Part shown: piece by piece, positions 55,312-64,000 of the stretch | How positions within the stretch are numbered: position 1 is the stretch's first letter | How the letters are laid out: each line of letters opens with the position of its first letter | Source: Ancylostoma caninum | Taxonomy: Eukaryota > Nematoda > Chromadorea > Rhabditida > Ancylostomatidae | Length of the DNA stretch: 64,000 nt | NCBI GenBank assembly: GCA_037903475.1 | Contig: JBAJFG010000355.1 | Coordinates: 62,001-126,000, forward strand | Reading direction: 5' to 3' | Made by a program: the position numbers and the translations under genes | Notes under the pieces: model-generated | Databases searched by the model: none | What the model was told of the DNA's origin: nothing | The model's input: the letters and a program-made list of their open reading frames with translations, nothing else

Positions 55312-55418
55312 TTTTTCAACAGGTGTTTGTCATGTTCATAAATTAAGGTTCGAACACGAACACCTTATAAGAGGTGGTCGAGAAGTGCACCGGTTCGGTT
55401 GTACTATGACCACTCACG
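55312..55418 (+). repeat. Direct duplication, copy 2
   Basis: Same orientation as copy 1, about 515 bp downstream. Differences include AAATTAAGG for AGATTAAGG and a short deletion before CGGTTCGGTTG. Confidence 0.85.
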
Positions 55419-55854
55419 GCGTGTGTAAGTTTCAAATCTGTCATCAGAATTCCTCAAAACAGATATTCAAATGAATCTCTCCTTTCAAGGAGTTGCTACT
55501 GAAGCTGCATGTATTAACAAAAACAAAATTTTGGAAAAACTATATACTATAACTCTTGAGAAGATAGCGTTTTAAGTTTTCAGAATTACTTACTCTCATC
55601 TGTGTACGAGTTCCAAGTAGCGACAGTATTGTGCTGTTCGAGACCTTTTTAGGGAGATTATCATAATGCATTATAATGCATTAATTATGCATGACTATAG
55701 ATCGGTTAAAGAAGACCATTTACTTTAATTTAAACAAGCTTGATTTCTTTCCTCAGTATCCATTCCGAAGCATTGAAGGCAAGTGTTTTTATTTTAAAGA
55801 AAAACTATGTAAAGCAATGGACTCTACATTGAAATAGAACTCCTCTTACGACTA

Positions 55855-56085
55855 TGCAGCATGACAGCAGCAACCCGAACAGCTACGTGCGTCATCCCTA
55901 GCGGCATCTCCTCGCAGCTGCTGCCATCTCCCCTTCAATTGCCGGTGTAGAAAGGAGGGCTTGAGCAGCAATCGAGGGCAGAATGGCAGCAACTGGAAGC
56001 AGATGTTGTTTGGGTCCTTATTTGACGCGTTACGCTGTTGGAATGCGTTCGTGCTGCACAGTCATCAGGGTCTCTGTTAGGGCAT
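55855..56085. repeat. Hairpin-repeat family (GATTGCTGCCATTCTCCCC), copy 1
   Basis: Contains CAGCTGCTGCCATCTCCCC and, inverted, GAGGGCAGAATGGCAGCAAC, with outer arms GACTATGCAGCATGA and, inverted, GACTGTGCAGCACGA. The same arrangement is seen at 59338-59592 and, partially, at 57000-57175. Confidence 0.65.
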
Positions 56086-56340
56086 CTAATGTAGGTACGA
56101 TTTTCTTTCAAATTTCAGCCTGTTTGGACAATTTCGACCCTTGGCTGTGTGATGTACGACTGCGGATGGTATGCGAGCGGTAGCCGAGGATTGCCCGATC
56201 ACAGCAAACTATGAGAACCAGAGAAGCACATTGCGTTTTGCTGCTCTGGCACAAGTTGTTCTCAGATCTGTGCTTCGATAACCATTACAGAGCCATAGAG
56301 GGCAAATATGCTTCAATAACCATTACAGAGCCGTAGTTAA

Positions 56341-56762
56341 AGGCAGTGTGTCACCTCGTTTCTATTTCGTGTCTGAGCTTTTACCAGATTCTTAATATCC
56401 TCGACACGCTGAATCCAACAGTATACCTAAAATGTTACAAAAAGGTCCTTCCACCTTACTTTTAGACGTTTTTCGGGACGGAATTTGTAACAGTTTGTCG
56501 AGTCGAGTAGACGCTTGAAGCCGTTGATCTCATCGATCGGACACGTCTAGACGTGTTGGCCAAAACTGCAGACGTTGCGGGCAGCCAGCACATTCACGGA
56601 CCGTTCCGCCCAGGTGGTCCGTGGACTGCACTTTCGGACCCTCCGAAAACGGGGTTTTCGTGATTTTTATGAGCTTTGACGCACATCTTTGGATTTAGCG
56701 TGACGAGGAGGTCTAGAGTCTGCTGGTATTTTTAGTTCATGAAACGAGGTGACACACTGCCT
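56341..56762. mobile_element. MITE with AGGCAGTGTGTCACCTCG termini and TTAA duplication
   Basis: The perfect inverted termini AGGCAGTGTGTCACCTCGTT are flanked by TTAA (56337-56340 and 56763-56766). Only the termini are shared with 26126-26580. A TTAA target is typical of piggyBac, but the TCAA seen at the other copy is a caution. A LINE fragment abuts the right side. Confidence 0.82.
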
Positions 56763-56767
56763 TTAAA

Positions 56768-56958
56768 AGGGCAAATTATCGTATCTATAACTTGTTCAAA
56801 GCATTGAGAGCTAGAAATCCTCAAGTCCATTTGCGTGCCTATAAATCTTATGTACGATCTATAGTGGAGTGTGGCACAACAATTTTCAACCCTTTCATGA
56901 AGAAGGATATAAATCTCTTGGAAACTGTTCGAAACAATTTCGCTGGAAAACTACTCTG
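56768..56958 (+). mobile_element. Non-LTR LINE fragment, post-RT region
   Basis: Open + frame RANYRIYNLFKALRARNPQV, HLRAYKSYVRSIVECGTTIF, NPFMKKDINLLETVRNNFAG, then a stop. The pattern NLFKAL...L.AY.SYVR.IVEYG...NP..K.DI..LE.VQ..F is the region after the catalytic core in CR1/Jockey-type elements. Nothing else of the element is present. Confidence 0.75.
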
Positions 56959-56999
56959 ATAACTGGGCAAAACGAATGCAGCACAAACGTGTTTCTCGA

Positions 57000-57175
57000 G
57001 CAGTAGTGGTTCGGTTTCAAACCCCAATTCAGACGGGGCTTTCCCCCCGATTGCTGCCATTCTCCCCTCGATTGCTGCCATCCTCCCCTTGATTGTCGCT
57101 GAAATCAGGGAGGATGTCAATGGCAGCACATAGATCTAGAATGGCAGCAATACCTGGGTTGAAACTCAGCAATGA
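57000..57175. repeat. Hairpin-repeat family, partial copy 2
   Basis: GATTGCTGCCATTCTCCCC and GATTGCTGCCATCCTCCCC stand in tandem (about 57048-57090), followed by inverted GGAGGATGTCAATGGCAGCA and AATGGCAGCAATACC. Related to 55855 and 59338. Confidence 0.6.
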
Positions 57176-57433
57176 CCTGCTTTAGTCCTGCTATTGCAGC
57201 GGCAAGAACCTAGATATAGCTGCGTTCCTTCTCCCGGCTCGGCTGGATAACCGTTCCGCTTGCCGCATGCCCAATCCAAATAAACACAAAAGGTATAATC
57301 ACGAAGATTAAAACGACTTCATTTTCTATGACTTCACTCACTTCTATACATAGAACACTAACTCATAGGACTAATAGTAATAACAACAGTAATAAACGTA
57401 AATGACAATACAACAACAATAACAGGAACAATA

Positions 57434-57589
57434 CAGGGAACTCCAAACGGACGCAGACAAGGGTCGGGACCGTGGCGCGGCTCTCTTGGTCACAGACGCA
57501 GGTGCTCAACATGAAGAACGCCCATATCTCTGCCCAAGAGACCCACGCCGCGGTCCCGACCCTTGCCTGTGTCCGTTTGGAGTTCCCTG
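57434..57589. mobile_element. Short mariner-type MITE, TA duplication
   Basis: 156 bp with termini CAGGGAACTCCAAACGGACG and, inverted, CAGGGAACTCCAAACGGACA, then CAAGGGTCGGGACCG on both arms. TA flanks it (57432-57433 and 57590-57591). It sits immediately 3' of the last visible LRR exon. Confidence 0.85.
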
Positions 57590-58189
57590 TAAGTGACTTC
57601 AAGGTTTGAGATAATGAGTCGTAAAAATATGGGTAAAGCTTCGTATTCTTTGCACGAGAATCTCAAAATTGAAATTTGCTCTAAAACTTCGGCTAGTGAG
57701 ATCATATGGGCAGTGCCGATATTTCTGCGAAATAGAAAAAGCCTCATCAGCTCACGCAGTGCCCTCAGGGTCGCTTACCTGCAGCTCTCTCAGATTCAAA
57801 AATTGCGAACGAGGGTCCAGCGTACTCACTAAACAATTTCGCATAGTTATTCGGCATGATAAAGTAGAAATAGCTAGCACAAATCATAGACATCACAAGG
57901 CAGCACTATTAAAGTTCACCCACAAATTCTCCCTCACGTCCAGAAAGACCAAATTTGGAAATTAGCTGGCAAGATCAGCCCAAGGTCGACAAAGGTGGTT
58001 CTCCCGCAGACAAATATACTTGACCGTTGGTGCCGCAAACCGAATTCGTTTCACGTCTTCGTCATTTATAAGACAGTTTTCGAGACGTAGGTCTTGAATG
58101 AAATCGATTTCATGAACACATAGCAGCCACCGGCGAAGCTGCGCTTCGTGTGGAGCCCGGAGGTAACGTGGCACACGGGTCCGAGACAT
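57590..58189 (-). pseudogene. Leucine-rich-repeat protein gene fragment
   Basis: From ATG at 58189 the minus frame reads MSRTRVPRYLRAPHEAQLRR, WLLCVHEIDFIQDLRLENCL, INDEDVKRIRFAAPTVKYIC, LRENHLCRPWADLAS and then TAA at 57962. Beyond the stop the same frame continues FPNLVFLDVRENLW, so the LRR pattern (LxxLxLxxC/N) is broken by one nonsense codon (TAA where CAA fits). Further on, LDPRSQFLNLRELQ ends at a GTAAGC donor (about 57775). After a perfect TATTTCGCAG acceptor an exon follows (about 57600-57720) with ISLAEVLEQISILRF and EALPIFLRLIISNLE. LRR domains bind other proteins, and an F-box-like partner domain is common in nematodes, but none is seen. The phases do not all fit, so I call it a decayed or partial gene. 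Exon 1 overlaps the tandem repeat at 58154. Confidence 0.5.
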
Positions 58190-58394
58190 GCGCCGCGAAG
58201 CAGCGCTCTGGCTCGGGGTTCTTTTTTTTCAGACTTCACCTAGCCCGGAGGTAACGTGGCACACGGGTCCGAGACAGAGCGCCGCGAAGCGGCGCTCTGG
58301 CTCGGGGTAGTTTTTTTTCAGAGTTTACCTAGCCCGGAGGTAACGTGGCACACGGGTCCGAGACATGCGCCGCGAAGCGGCGCTCTGGCTCGTT
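58154..58394 (-). repeat. 88-bp tandem triplication including the LRR gene start
   Basis: Copies begin with AGCCCGGAGGTAACGTGGCA at 58154, 58242 and 58331 (periods 88 and 89). On the minus strand each carries TCGGACCCGTGTGCCACG and CGTTACCTCCGGGCT. The first and third have an ATG for MSRTRVPRYLRA; the middle one has CTCTGTCTCGG instead, so the ATG is lost. The two outer copies end CTAG followed by GTAAAC or GTGAAG, a possible donor. CGCCGCTTCGCGGCGC forms a strong hairpin in each. Confidence 0.85.
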
Positions 58395-58504
58395 CATGTG
58401 ATATTGTGCTTATCTACGCGTGGCTTAGCTCCGCGTCTCCAAATAAATAAGTAAACAAATAAGTCGCCGGCTATCAACTTGCACTCCATGATATTCCATT
58501 TTAT

Positions 58505-58960
58505 CTTCGCTTGACGTCCTCAAGAGTGGCGCTGAATAGTTTTGGCGACACGATCTTGCCGTGTCCAACCCCTTTTGACGTCGATGGTGATGTAGTCGCA
58601 GAATAGAGAAATTCTGGTCGAGAAGTTGGTGGAGAGGTCACGAAATATCTTGTGTAGTGAGTAGGTGTGCCGTGGTTGCCCAGGGCTCCCAGGAACGCTC
58701 CTTTCTCCACAGAGTCGAAGGCTTTCTTCGAATCGATGAACGTGAGAAATAGTGGAATCTCTTACTCTCGCGATACTTTGATGAGTCTCGTGACAGTGAG
58801 TATGCGGCCGATCGTATTGAATCTTTTCGGAAACCCTGTTTGCTCGCATGACTGTCGTTCATTTAAAGTCATTTCGATCCTGTTGAGGATCACTTGCGTG
58901 AGAAGCTTGTAGGCGACGGACAGTATGCAGATGGGAGGATAATTGCCGATGTCCAGCGGG
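58505..58960 (-). mobile_element. RTE LINE, reverse-transcriptase fragment
   Basis: Minus-strand pieces in three frames: PLDIGNYPPICILSVAYKLL (about 58955-58900), TQVILNRIEMTLNERQSCEQ then TGF, LTVTRLIKVSRE, FIDSKKAFDSVEKGAFLGAL, NHGTPTHYT and SPKLFSATLEDVKRR (to about 58505). This order is the fingers-palm part of the nematode RTE reverse transcriptase (GNYRPI, EQAGFR, FIDLKKAFDSV, SPKLFSA boxes). Frameshifts and missing ends make it a fossil. It is a different lineage from the copy at 15694-18290. Confidence 0.85.
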
Positions 58961-58999
58961 TCTCTCTTTAGCTAGCTGCTATACTCCTCTCTCAACATT

Positions 59000-59112
59000 G
59001 GCGGCGGCCAATGTCGGCGGCGGCGAAGACGGCCGCCAATGTTGACGAATCCTCACAATCGATTTGCACCGAAGCCGCAGTCGCCAACATTGGCGGCCGC
59101 CGATCGTCGGTC
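59000..59112. repeat. GC-rich inverted repeats (CAACATTGGCGGCNGCC)
   Basis: CAACATTGGCGGCGGCCAAT (58995), GGCCGCCAATGTTGACGA (59032) and CCAACATTGGCGGCCGCCG (59086) are alternating copies of one word in both orientations, giving several possible hairpins within 110 bp. Confidence 0.7.
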
Positions 59113-59337
59113 TCACAGTCACCAGCGACGGCGACGCAGGGTGCTACAGTCCTCGAGGACTATAGCGGCAGTGTTATAAACGGCCACTTATAGCTGTAGT
59201 TATTCAATTAAGCGAAGAATAAAACTGCCCTGGGAAAGGAGGTTAATTCTCTTCAATTAGTTCAGTTTTACGTGACGGAGACCGATGAAAGGAATGGGGA
59301 AAGGAATATGGTAATCACCTCTAGCCTTGCAGTGGAA

Positions 59338-59592
59338 ACTCAGATAACTGTGCAGCGCGAACGCAGTCCGAACGGCGTAATGGTTCGAGTAGAAACCCTA
59401 GCAGCAACGGTTGCCAGTAGCTGCCATCCTCCCCTCGATTGCTGCTCAAGCTGTCGGCCCTTAAGCAGCAATTGCTGAGGGACGGCAGCAATCAAGGGGA
59501 GAATGGCAGCAACTGGCAACCACTGCTGCTAAGGTTTCTACTCAACCCACTACGCCGTTCGGTGTGCGTTCATCTTGCACAGTTATCAGAGA
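59338..59592. repeat. Hairpin-repeat family, copy 3, nearly full palindrome
   Basis: CTCAGATAACTGTGCA at the left and its inverse at the right end, then CGAACGGCGTA(A/G)TGG, GAGTAGAAACC, GCAGCAACGGTTGCCAGT and GCTGCCATCCTCCCCT, are all mirrored around a centre near 59465. About 120 bp per arm. The best preserved of three copies in this 4-kb stretch. No clear target duplication was found. Confidence 0.8.
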
Positions 59593-59599
59593 AATGCGG

Positions 59600-60595
59600 C
59601 ATAGCTATGAGTCTATCGCGAGGAATGCGAGGTGAATTAATGCGAACGGAGAGAGAATTAGGAGGTGTCTGGAAGGTCGACCAGACTGTTAATGCATAAA
59701 TAAACAAACAAACAAATAAATCCTACTCTATAATAAAGCGCTATTATATATTACACGTCTGTCGCCGGTGACTCATTGCCTGAGGGACTCGAGGGAATGC
59801 CGATTTTTTCCGTTTTCGAATAGAATCCTCTATGATTGAAGTAGAGATTCGTAGAAAAAAGATGGGGAAAGATTGAAAAGGGTTCCCTACATCTACTGGA
59901 AAGAGTATTCCGCAACTCATAGAGAAAGAAATGTCGAGGGTGTTGTGATTGCATGCCCGCTGTTAAGGTGCTTGAACTGAACGCACGTTTGGACTTCAGG
60001 TGAACAGAATTGAGAAAACAGAGGCGAAAACGACACTCATGAACTTGATCTCTTTACATCTAATAACGTTTTCGGAAGCATCTTCCTCCACGCAACATCA
60101 TGCGCACTGCACCTAAGATAACAAAATAGGCACGCGCCGTCCAAAGCAAAAGAAGTTCATATGAGACATTATGAGTGCTCATAAAAAAGACTCGCCCCTT
60201 CTTTTTTTGTTAAACTCTTCAGAACGAAGTACTTGCCTAAGAGTTCTAGAAAACAGTGACACCACAACGGCGTGAAGAATATTGTGGAAAAACAACCATG
60301 GCGTGAAGAATATCGTTAGAGAGGTGTTGCGGCAAGACGAGGCGGTGTTATTAGCAGCTGTAGGTGAACTCACGTAGAGCATGCCATGATAGGTCTTTTT
60401 TACTGCTTTTGACGCCTCAAAGTAAGCAGCTCCTTTCATATGTTGGCGTTCTCCAGATCCCATTTTTTCTCAGTGTCGCTAATCGATAATTTTGGGGAAA
60501 ATTAGCCTAGAGCACCCGTGAACTTCTGTATGATCTGTGCCCGTAGTGATCCCCCATTCAATTCAACTCACATGAGAAGAATGGTGGCACGACGA
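59600..60595. other. No gene seen
   Basis: A short AAAC/AAAT tract near 59698-59720 and a 94-codon minus frame (60179-60463) with no support. Confidence 0.35.
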
Positions 60596-60889
60596 AAAAC
60601 TCGTCCAAATTCAAGTGAGTTGAATTGAAATGGTGTTGGATAGGCACCTGCGTTGACTCTCTCGCGTGCTCGCACCACGTTTCCTACAGTCAACTGAGTT
60701 GAAACGAATTCAACCCAACTGCGAGCTCCCATGAATGAAATAGTGCGGCGGGAGAGGAGTGCATTTCAAATGGATAGAGATTTACTTAAAACGCACTCCT
60801 CCCCCACCACACTATTTCGTTCGGCGGTGTAAAGGTGTTTCATGCGACCTATACACCGTTTAGGCGTGAAATAGTTTTTGGACGAGTTT
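60596..60889. mobile_element. Palindromic MITE-like element, AAACTCGTCCAAA termini
   Basis: AAAACTCGTCCAAA (60596) is mirrored by TTTTTGGACGAGTTT (60875-60889). In the centre, GAAATAGTGCGG..GGAGAGGAGTGC is mirrored by GCACTCCTCCCCC..CACTATTTCG (about 60737-60831). The regions between (GTTGAATTGAAATGG and CAACTGAGTTGAA) show further symmetry. Confidence 0.6.
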
Positions 60890-61904
60890 GCACGCGCTAC
60901 CGTTTCAGTTTGTTTCCCTCCGGCGGGCTATAGGCCTAATTTTCAATTTGACTGTTAAGTAAGCAAATGCTCGTCGTCATCATCATCATCATCGTGCTAC
61001 TTACCAACTTTGTGTATGCGTTTGTTTCGTCGATGACGTCAAGCATTCATCATTGGCGATGCTCTTCTTTTTCTTTGGGGAATGAAGGAGCCGTCAGCGA
61101 ATTCGTGAACATTTTACGTCATTTTGTACCTTTGAATCTTGCCTTTCTGATTTTTGGCCAGATCTTACCGAAATTCCACTGTTCCTTACGTTCCTTGTTA
61201 GTTCCGCATTTATGGGTGTTTTATTTCTTCAACTCCTTGAAGAATATACCGAATGACCAATCATGGGGAAACATGGAAGAGTTCCCTTTAGAAACTCGGA
61301 TAAAATTATTGTTAATAGTAATAACAATATTGGCCTTACTTTGATACTCTCCATTTTTTTTTGGCAGTATGACTTCTACACCACCTCTTTTATGCCCCCG
61401 CACAGTACTACAGTATTCAGGGCGTGGAGTAAAATGTGCTTTCACCTCCAAAGTTCCCTACAAAATGATGAAATCGTTGCACTGAACGAAAGAAAATTCT
61501 GAAAATTCCACAAATTTCCTTTATTTCCTCACAGTTTCTTCTTTACTTAGGTGTTCCCTTGAGGATTTTGTGAAACTGACCAAGCGCATATGCATGTTCC
61601 CGTATCGAGCCCTCATGGTAGCAGCGGCGCTCTTATATGTATTCTATCTCACTCCTTAGTCATGGTATAACGGTGCATGGGTTTTGTGCAAAATTTAACT
61701 TGTGTTCTCTGTCGTTAGGTGAGAAATTCTCGGGGTGCCCTGCGATTTTTCGTCTTTCCCAGGAATCCTGTATGTAGTGCAACTCTCATTGTTGGAAGTT
61801 TCGTCACCCCTTGGTTCAGTGGATCATTATCCTATTTCCAGCGAAGAATGGCAAAACTTTATACACATAATAACATTTCATAGCCTTTATTGTTAATGTC
61901 ATGT
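60890..61904. other. No supported gene
   Basis: The + frame 60967-61344 (125 codons) is Phe/Leu/Ile-rich (LVVIIIIIVLLTNFVYAFVS at its start, from an ATC repeat) and could be read as membrane segments, but no conserved motif or splice site supports it. Confidence 0.35.
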
Positions 61905-62045
61905 TTCGCTCCGGATGTTGCTGTGATTTTTATTGGAAACCCTGTCGAGTTTAGTAGAGACTATTCCTACATATTTAATTCGGCTCCCTGGCAAAATGCC
62001 AAGGTTGGCGGCTTTCGTTGCAGGACCCAGCTTCGCGCACATATT
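61905..62045 (+). repeat. Inverted repeat pair, left arm
   Basis: ATTTTTATTGGAAACCCTGT..CGAG, AGAGACTATTCCTACATATT, GGCTCCCTGGCAAAATGCCA and AGGTTGGCGGC are repeated inverted at 62900-63020, about 0.9 kb away. Together they could be the long terminal repeats of a DNA element of about 1.1 kb. Confidence 0.7.
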
Positions 62046-62899
62046 AAAGCCCTTTAAGAATGTTGTGGAATGACTGCCATTTCGGTTGCACAACTCTCCC
62101 TCCCCTGTTAGTGTTATACTCTTGCCTTGCATTGTGGGTATGGGTTCGCCAGCTTTTTCACGGCCCACCCTTTTATGTTCTAAATCTTCCCGTTTGTTCT
62201 CCACTTCTGATTTGTATGTGTCGGTTCCGCGGCATCGTTAATTTCGCACCAGCCTGATAGGAGAGAAATTGGTGGATAAAATTATGAATGTGACATCAAA
62301 CTAAAGCTAGCGCTAGTCTGCCGCAAAAGGCCTTTTCAAAGCCAGCAGTTTGAACTAAGCCCATGAAATCCGAAAGTACAACTGAAAAGAGCAAACGATT
62401 GCCAGAATTCCGCTGCAAATACAAAAATATCGGTTGTTTGTTCACTTGGTGAAATCGTCGAATAAACAGGTATCTTAGTGATGGAGTAGTGTGCAACAAC
62501 GGGTAGCAGGTGGTCTTTGGATATCCCTATTCATATGGTTTACTAAAATGTCAATACCGAAACTACGTTTCGCAAAAGTATCAGCAACAGAACTGTAAGT
62601 GGCATGTCAGTTTTTGTCTTTAAAATAGCATTTGATCAAGCAATCCCAGACATTCTCTAAAAGTCCGGATAAACAGAAGCCTCACGATACTTGCACAAGA
62701 TGTTCCTTTAAAAACACTTATTACGACGTCAATCCATAGATCAGGTTAACATTTCCCACTAGGAGTCAAACAATCCGCTTGTATGGAGCAAAAAGCCATA
62801 GTTAATCTCATATTTGCGCAACGACGCCCATGGTGCTCCTGTCTCTGCCGTACATCTTGTTCCATAACATGTTATGCCATGAGAACACGTTCGTCTAGA

Positions 62900-63020
62900 G
62901 GGCAGCAGTGTTTGCACGAACGTGGGTCCCGCAACGAACGCCGCCAACCTTGGCATTTTGCCAGGGAGCCAAATTAAATATGTAGGAATAGTCTCTACTG
63001 TCGAGTTTCCAATAAAAATA
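62900..63020 (-). repeat. Inverted repeat pair, right arm
   Basis: About 120 bp matching 61925-62045 in reverse complement at roughly 90 percent. The 115-codon minus frame 62759-63106 and the 101-codon minus frame 61899-62204 pass through the two arms and are not separate genes. Confidence 0.7.
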
Positions 63021-63030
63021 ACGAAAGGCC

Positions 63031-64000
63031 TCAACAAAAAATGAATGGAAAAGTTAGCGCTACATTTTGTACCGAGTAATAGCGATCGATTCAGTTGTTT
63101 ATTCAAAAATAAATGTGATAAACGGAATATATGAAGTATAGTACGCCCAGCAGTGGTTTCATCTGTGATCCAGGGCTGGTTTCTCTCTCTTTTCTTTTGA
63201 AAGCTCAGATTTTTGACCTAATCAAAATTAATTAGTTGTTTTTCGATATCTACCACGTCGTATGGTCCGAGCACTTGTTCCTGTAAGTGCTACTTAGAAT
63301 TCTTTGAAATTCCCATCATAGGTGTGATAGTCCGAGCCAAGGCTCAGACCCCTTTCACCTTGGGAGGGGGCCAATAGACCCCCTTCACCAAACCAGTTAC
63401 AGAAGACAAGGAAATGAAGAAATCAGAAGTTTAGTAAAGTGAAACTGAACAAATTCAATGATAGAGGATCGTTCTATTGCTGTTCATGTGAATAAAGGAG
63501 TCAGGAATCGAAATGACGTTAGTGTTGAATGGAGCGCGCAATGTGACCATTGCCGCAGACAGGGAAAATGACGAGCGAATTTCTATGTGAAGGATAATAA
63601 ATTAGATGTGAGTGAAGGGTGTATAATTGAACCTTAAACCTAGTAGAGTTTATTTGTTAGAAGTGGGAAGCGATAGATAGCATGTTTGCGGAGAAATTTT
63701 TGAACACATAAGGGTATGAAAAACATAGCATGTAAGTTTCTAAGATCATTATGGAAAAGTTCGTGAACTAACCGGAAAGAGGATAGTCCTCCACAATTTG
63801 CAAAGTCTTTATCTTCATTTTCGTGTATGAGTTGTGATAGTTAGTGTAAGATGAGCAGGCAAAAAAGTGGTACCAGCAGGACGGTCGAAAACTCTACAAA
63901 TTAGGTGTTTTTCAAAGGATTTCGTCTTGTGTTTCCGAGAAAGTGGTAAGTATTTACATGTATACATACTAGAAAGGATGCGCTTTCCGCCCATATACAA
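63031..64000. other. No supported gene
   Basis: A small hairpin (GTCCGAGCC/GGCTCAGAC) lies near 63330. Otherwise AT-rich DNA without recognisable features to the window end. Confidence 0.35.

Noticed and set aside
60967..61344. 125-codon + frame with apparent membrane helices
   Set aside because: Hydrophobicity comes from an ATC repeat and T-rich DNA; no splice sites or conserved motif.
1..64000. CRISPR arrays, bacterial operons, ribosome binding sites, phage genes
   Set aside because: Splice signals, LINEs and MITEs show a eukaryotic nuclear genome; no direct-repeat/spacer structure of CRISPR type is present (the tandem arrays have no spacers).
1..64000. SL RNA, 5S rRNA and snRNA genes
   Set aside because: I looked for the SL1 sequence and for A/B box pairs and found none convincing apart from the tRNA-Asp half at 9899.

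Overview
The window is eukaryotic nuclear DNA, most likely from a parasitic nematode of the strongylid/hookworm type (clade V). Evidence: an nlp-18-type neuropeptide gene, short introns (50-60 bp) with nematode-style TTTTCAG/TTCAG acceptors, RTE-clade non-LTR retrotransposons of the kind common in hookworms, and many mariner, hAT and PIF/Harbinger remnants. There are no operon-like bacterial genes and no rRNA. Most open frames are chance or sit inside repeats; real coding sequence is sparse and split into small exons.

Layout. 0-3.3 kb: a possible cysteine-rich exon, two patches of a GGACCCGT minisatellite family, a hAT fragment, a short phospholipase A2-like motif and a solo LTR with its own TATA box and poly(A) signal. 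3.3-5.5 kb: T-rich non-coding DNA. 5.5-8.8 kb: a decayed PIF/Harbinger unit with a transposase on + facing a Myb/SANT-like gene on -, the usual two-gene content of that superfamily. 11.4-14.0 kb: a 2.6-kb inverted structure whose arms are tandem minisatellites (Foldback-like), with a hAT MITE nested in its centre. 14.8-18.5 kb: a CR1/Jockey-type LINE 3' end and a nearly full-length but deleted RTE LINE on -.

21.3-23.6 kb: the best-supported gene, a three-exon nlp-18-like neuropeptide precursor on -, with an unidentified open exon inside its second intron. 24-36 kb: scattered low-confidence exons, a TTAA-type MITE, a mariner fossil with 200-bp inverted repeats and an RTE 3' end. 36-48 kb: a spliced unknown gene on - at 37.1-37.6 kb, more candidate exons on - (42.7 and 46.1 kb), and a cluster of large palindromic MITEs at 37.9, 40.4, 41.8 and 47.0 kb. 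48-64 kb: a mariner-like element, a leucine-rich-repeat gene on - whose first-exon region is triplicated, RTE and LINE fragments, a family of CTGCCAT-containing hairpins, and several inverted repeats.

Overall this is a repeat-dominated intergenic/intronic landscape holding one clear signalling-peptide gene, some partial genes of unknown function, and an unusually varied set of inverted-repeat elements, many with target-site duplications that can be read directly.
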